From contig JAJZCJ010000155.1 in NCBI GenBank assembly GCA_021846145.1, positions 1 through 7,618 of the forward strand: a stretch of DNA of 7,618 nucleotides, written 5' to 3'. Every line of letters begins with the position of its first letter. Within the stretch, counting starts at the first letter, position 1. This document shows, piece after piece, positions 6,723-7,618 of this stretch. A program made the position numbers and the translations under genes. Below the pieces are notes generated by a model that was not told where the DNA came from, ran no database searches, and was given only the letters and a program-made list of their open reading frames with translations. The DNA comes from Bacillota bacterium (GTDB lineage Bacteria > Bacillota > Bacilli > Alicyclobacillales > SLC66).

Positions 6723-6727
6723 CTCCT
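6723..6727 (-). promoter_or_regulatory. Ribosome binding site of panB, favouring the TTG start
   Basis: AGGAG on the minus strand ends immediately before an ATG (6720-6722) and 9 bases before a TTG (6711-6713). A start codon touching the Shine-Dalgarno is not expected to be used, and no second Shine-Dalgarno is seen in the birA-panB gap. Confidence 0.6.
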
Positions 6728-6744
6728 GTGCTTAGTTGATATGA

Positions 6745-7563
6745 TTATACTTCATTACGACCATTTTCGACGATTTCTCCACTGCGAATAGGTCGGCTCA
6801 TGCCAGCTTCGTCGACTATCCATAAAGTACCATCCTCATCAATGTGGTCTGCATACCCAACAATAGTGTTAGCACTCTGTTTAACATGTACTTGAGTGCC
6901 AAGTGTGATGCAATATTGCTCATATTCTTGCTTGCGATCACGAAATTGTTGTGTCGCTTGAAATTGTAGGAACGTGCGATAGAACTCATCTATTAATCGT
7001 GCTGTCAATAGGTTAACAGAAATTACTTGCTGGTTTGCTATTTTTAGTGAAGTCACTTTGGTTTTCAACGCTTCCGGAAAATCTTCTAGACCAGCGTTTA
7101 CATTGATCCCGATTCCCACAATCAGGTGGAACTCATGATCTTCTGACCTCAGCTCAGTAAGAATGCCGCAAACTTTTTTTCCCTGTATAAAAATGTCGTT
7201 TGGCCATTTGATCATTACCCCTTGAATTCCTAATGAAGCAATCGCAGATCGGACGGTGATGGCCGCAAGTAAAGGCCACTCCTGAATCCTGTTAGCGTCT
7301 GTGGCCGGGATTCTTGCGGCGATGGATAAAGCCAGTCCGGTACCTGACGGAGATATCCAGACCCTCCCTTGACGCCCTCTTCCCTGCTCCTGATTGTCAG
7401 TAAACACGGCCAACATGGTCACTTTATCTGTTGCTATCTTTTCTCTGGCTACGTCATTTGTCGATGGCAAAACCGTGTAGCCATAGATGGGGAAATCTTT
7501 AGGGGCAACTTGTAAAGACTGACGAATGATTGCCTCATCTGTCGCTAAGTTCACCATCCACAT
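6745..7563 (-). CDS. birA: Biotin protein ligase without N-terminal DNA-binding domain
   Basis: The enzyme activates biotin with ATP to biotinyl-AMP and attaches it to the acceptor lysine of biotin carboxyl carrier proteins such as that of acetyl-CoA carboxylase. The 272-residue product contains the catalytic domain: PSTND (33-37), the adenylate loop GRGRQGRVW (61-69), KWPND (119-123) with catalytic lysine K119, VCGILTE (131-137) and VGIGINVN (149-156). A C-terminal SH3-like domain spans about 217-265. The start is the ATG at 7563, with AGGAGG 5 bases upstream. Bacillus BirA is longer (about 325 residues) because of an N-terminal winged helix that represses biotin genes; that domain is absent here, so this looks like a ligase-only enzyme. 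The frame stays open upstream to the window edge, but those residues do not resemble a winged helix. The gene stands at the head of birA-panB-panC. Confidence 0.93.
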   Translation of the reverse strand: MWMVNLATDEAIIRQSLQVAPKDFPIYGYTVLPSTNDVAREKIATDKVTMLAVFTDNQEQGRGRQGRVWISPSGTGLALSIAARIPATDANRIQEWPLLAAITVRSAIASLGIQGVMIKWPNDIFIQGKKVCGILTELRSEDHEFHLIVGIGINVNAGLEDFPEALKTKVTSLKIANQQVISVNLLTARLIDEFYRTFLQFQATQQFRDRKQEYEQYCITLGTQVHVKQSANTIVGYADHIDEDGTLWIVDEAGMSRPIRSGEIVENGRNEV

Positions 7564-7618
7564 TCTAACCTCCTGCAAAAGTGATTCGCGAGTATTTACA
7601 ATAGCGTGACGTGCCACT
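7564..7618 (-). CDS. Open frame continuing upstream of birA; possible C-terminal tail of a CCA-adding enzyme (partial)
   Basis: The frame of birA has no stop between its ATG and the window edge, and the extra 18 codons read VARHAIVNTRESLLQEVR. The pattern AV-x-x-x-x-[IV]-x-N-x-R-E-x-L-L resembles the end of Gram-positive CCA tRNA nucleotidyltransferases (a form like NEREALL near the C-terminus), and cca precedes birA in Bacillus. The other two frames give short peptides ending in stops within about 55 bases and look unrelated. If this is cca, its frame would run into birA without a stop. The match rests on under 20 residues, so it is tentative; the stretch may simply be non-coding. Confidence 0.35.
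7569..7574 (-). promoter_or_regulatory. Ribosome binding site of birA
   Basis: A full AGGAGG on the minus strand lies 5 bases (TTAGA) before the ATG at 7561-7563. It supports this start against the GTG at 7615-7617 in the same frame, which is too close to the window edge to judge. Confidence 0.85.

Overview
The window is a densely packed stretch of bacterial chromosome, moderately AT-rich, with every recognisable gene on the minus strand. The protein families (Rex, a Gram-positive style DinG, PanB and PanC close to those of Bacillus), the strong AGGAGG-type ribosome sites and the frequent TTG starts point to a Firmicute of class Bacilli. The order birA-panB-panC-x-dinG resembles the Bacillus birA-panBCD-dinG region. 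The tail seen before birA also fits the Bacillus order cca-birA. An Alicyclobacillus-like lineage is a guess; the sequence does not prove it. I see no mobile elements, RNA genes, CRISPR arrays or phage genes.

In transcription order (right to left): at the right edge a stop-free reading frame that resembles the end of a CCA-adding enzyme runs in frame into birA (biotin protein ligase without the usual DNA-binding domain). Next come panB and panC (pantothenate synthesis, overlapping by 4 bases), a cytoplasmic TPR-repeat protein of unknown role standing where panD is expected, a DinG-family helicase with its own good promoter, the redox repressor rex, and the first 24 codons of an MTA phosphorylase-like gene (mtnP) at the left edge. 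Every gap between genes is under about 100 bases, so no long stretch is empty.

The genes appear to be housekeeping. BirA loads biotin on carboxylases, PanB and PanC feed coenzyme A synthesis, DinG handles DNA structures in repair or replication, and Rex senses the NADH/NAD+ ratio. I did not find a clearly new multi-gene system. The points most worth a second look are: (1) the DinG N-terminus, which looks like a decayed DnaQ-type exonuclease while the helicase keeps all four iron-sulfur cysteines; (2) the in-frame junction into a BirA that lacks its winged-helix domain; (3) the TPR gene in the panD position, with its Shine-Dalgarno bulged out of a possible hairpin; and (4) a palindrome lying over the dinG -10 box and start-site region.
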